A DNA stretch of 64,000 bases from Ectothiorhodospira lacustris (GTDB lineage: Bacteria; Pseudomonadota; Gammaproteobacteria; Ectothiorhodospirales; Ectothiorhodospiraceae), in NCBI RefSeq assembly GCF_022227845.1, contig NZ_JAJNQN010000014.1:36960-100959 (forward strand), written 5' to 3'. The position numbers were made by a program, and so were the translations under genes. Shown one piece after another: positions 63,601-64,000 of the stretch; the first letter of the stretch is position 1; every line of letters begins with the position of its first letter. The notes under the pieces are model-generated. The model did no database searches and had not been told where the DNA came from. It saw nothing but the letters and a program-made list of their open reading frames with translations.

Positions 63601-63727
63601 AGCAGTCACTCCTCTATTCGGCCTCCCGCACCACAATTGTCAAAGATTTTGATCGATGGTGATCTCTTAGATGTGGTGCCGATTGGACACGCCCTCCAGT
63701 GACAGCATATTCAATAGGCTCCATTTG

Positions 63728-63756
63728 AGTATAACAGGCATCCCGGATTAAAACCG
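63728..63756 (-). promoter_or_regulatory. Candidate promoter of the kinase-receiver-phosphodiesterase operon
   Basis: Minus-strand -10 box TATACT (63733-63728). The -35 position expected 17 nt upstream (63756-63751, CGGTTT) is poor and lies inside the IscR-type operator. The predicted start is about 120 nt before the kinase GTG. Confidence 0.4.
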
Positions 63757-63774
63757 ACTAAAATAGTCAGGTAA
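63750..63774. promoter_or_regulatory. IscR-type (type 1) operator
   Basis: The plus-strand sequence has the palindrome GACT-AAAAT-AGTC (63756-63768) flanked by CC on the left and AGGTA on the right. Aligned to the E. coli IscR type 1 consensus ATASYYGACTRWWWYAGTC+RRSTAT, 22 of 25 positions agree by my count. IscR or another Rrf2-family Fe-S repressor is the expected ligand. The site overlaps the -35 region of the kinase operon promoter. Confidence 0.6.
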
Positions 63775-63877
63775 GGCGCTTGTAACGGCGCCATCGTCGG
63801 CTTGGTGACCCTTCGTGCCAGCTCTGCTGGTGGGCTGCGGGATCGGGCTGAACGGCAACTCCGCGGTTTACCGAGTG

Positions 63878-64000
63878 TTATTTCAGGTTCTCGATGATCT
63901 CGGCCGCTTCAAGGGAGTATCCGCTGAATCCAACCGACGAGGCGTCGTCGTGTGTGCGACGAGAAGAGCTTACCAGCGCGAGTTCAGAGTACACCGGCCG
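63878..64000 (-). CDS. C-terminal end of an unidentified protein (cut by window edge)
   Basis: The minus-strand frame entering from the right edge stays open for 40 codons to TAA at 63880-63878. The last residues read VGFSGYSLEAAEIIENLK. Codon choice resembles the window average. Too little is present to name a family. It lies upstream of the kinase operon on the same strand, with about 280 nt between. Confidence 0.5.
   Translation of the reverse strand, partial: RPVYSELALVSSSRRTHDDASSVGFSGYSLEAAEIIENLK

Overview
The window is a high-GC stretch of a gammaproteobacterial chromosome. The evidence is its gene orders: algH-ruvX-pyrR-pyrB-pyrC' together with gshB next to pilG-pilH-pilI-pilJ-chpA, pilT-pilU beside yggS-proC-yggT-yggU, nudE near yrfG, and ppsA beside ppsR. 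These resemble Pseudomonas and the Chromatiales/Ectothiorhodospiraceae. The genus cannot be fixed from sequence alone. Nearly all of the window is ordinary chromosomal coding DNA; no phage, IS element, CRISPR array, rRNA or tRNA was found.

Layout. 0-7 kb: surface and secreted proteins (two lipoproteins, a subtilisin-type protease with a CFI-box-like tail, a BamD/TPR-like lipoprotein, a small membrane-anchored protein). 7.3-12.5 kb: an Fnr/Anr-type regulator, then a conserved but poorly characterised trio (RimK-like ATP-grasp ligase, seven-TM inactive transglutaminase, secreted retropepsin-like protein), then a LysR regulator divergent from ppsA. 12.6-21.3 kb: housekeeping genes ppsA, ppsR, cysQ, nudE, yrfG, a TauE/SafE-type membrane protein, yggU, yggT, proC, yggS. 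21.4-24.9 kb: three tandem PilT-family pilus retraction ATPases. 24.9-29.7 kb: one overlapping pyrimidine operon, algH-ruvX-pyrR-pyrB-pyrC'-pyrK, whose dihydroorotase homologue has lost its metal-binding His pair. 29.9-35.7 kb: a chemoreceptor with an intrinsic terminator in its leader, then tonB, a Gx-type transporter, a NusG domain II protein, apbE and gshB. 35.8-45.4 kb: the Chp/Pil chemosensory system controlling type IV pili (pilG, pilH, pilI, pilJ, chpA, chpC), without adjacent pilK or chpB. 45.4-48.8 kb: the methyl-cycle genes ahcY and metF plus rsmE, preceded by a clear S-adenosylhomocysteine riboswitch directly downstream of a TATAAT box. 48.8-50.0 kb: a gene-poor, AT-richer gap with a palindromic repeat. 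50.0-53.2 kb: two coiled-coil proteins, an endonuclease I homologue and an orphan TorD-like chaperone. 53.1-57.1 kb: bioD, purC, purE, purK and a methyltransferase. 57.2-58.1 kb: a DUF2189 membrane protein. 58.3-63.6 kb: a translationally coupled signalling operon (PAS histidine kinase, stand-alone receiver, REC-GAF-GGDEF-EAL phosphodiesterase) whose promoter overlaps a near-consensus IscR-type operator.

How the parts fit. The window holds the motor-retraction and chemosensory halves of a twitching-motility apparatus, a TonB that in Pseudomonas sits in the same place, and a c-di-GMP-degrading output protein, all of which bear on surface behaviour. The SAH riboswitch links removal of SAH (AhcY) to methyl supply (MetF) and perhaps to a SAM-dependent rRNA methyltransferase (RsmE). 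The strongest candidates for undescribed biology are the ligase/transglutaminase/retropepsin trio, the ApbE/NusG-II/Gx/TonB cassette, the IscR-type box on a two-component/c-di-GMP operon, the riboswitch operon and the attenuator-like leader of the chemoreceptor.
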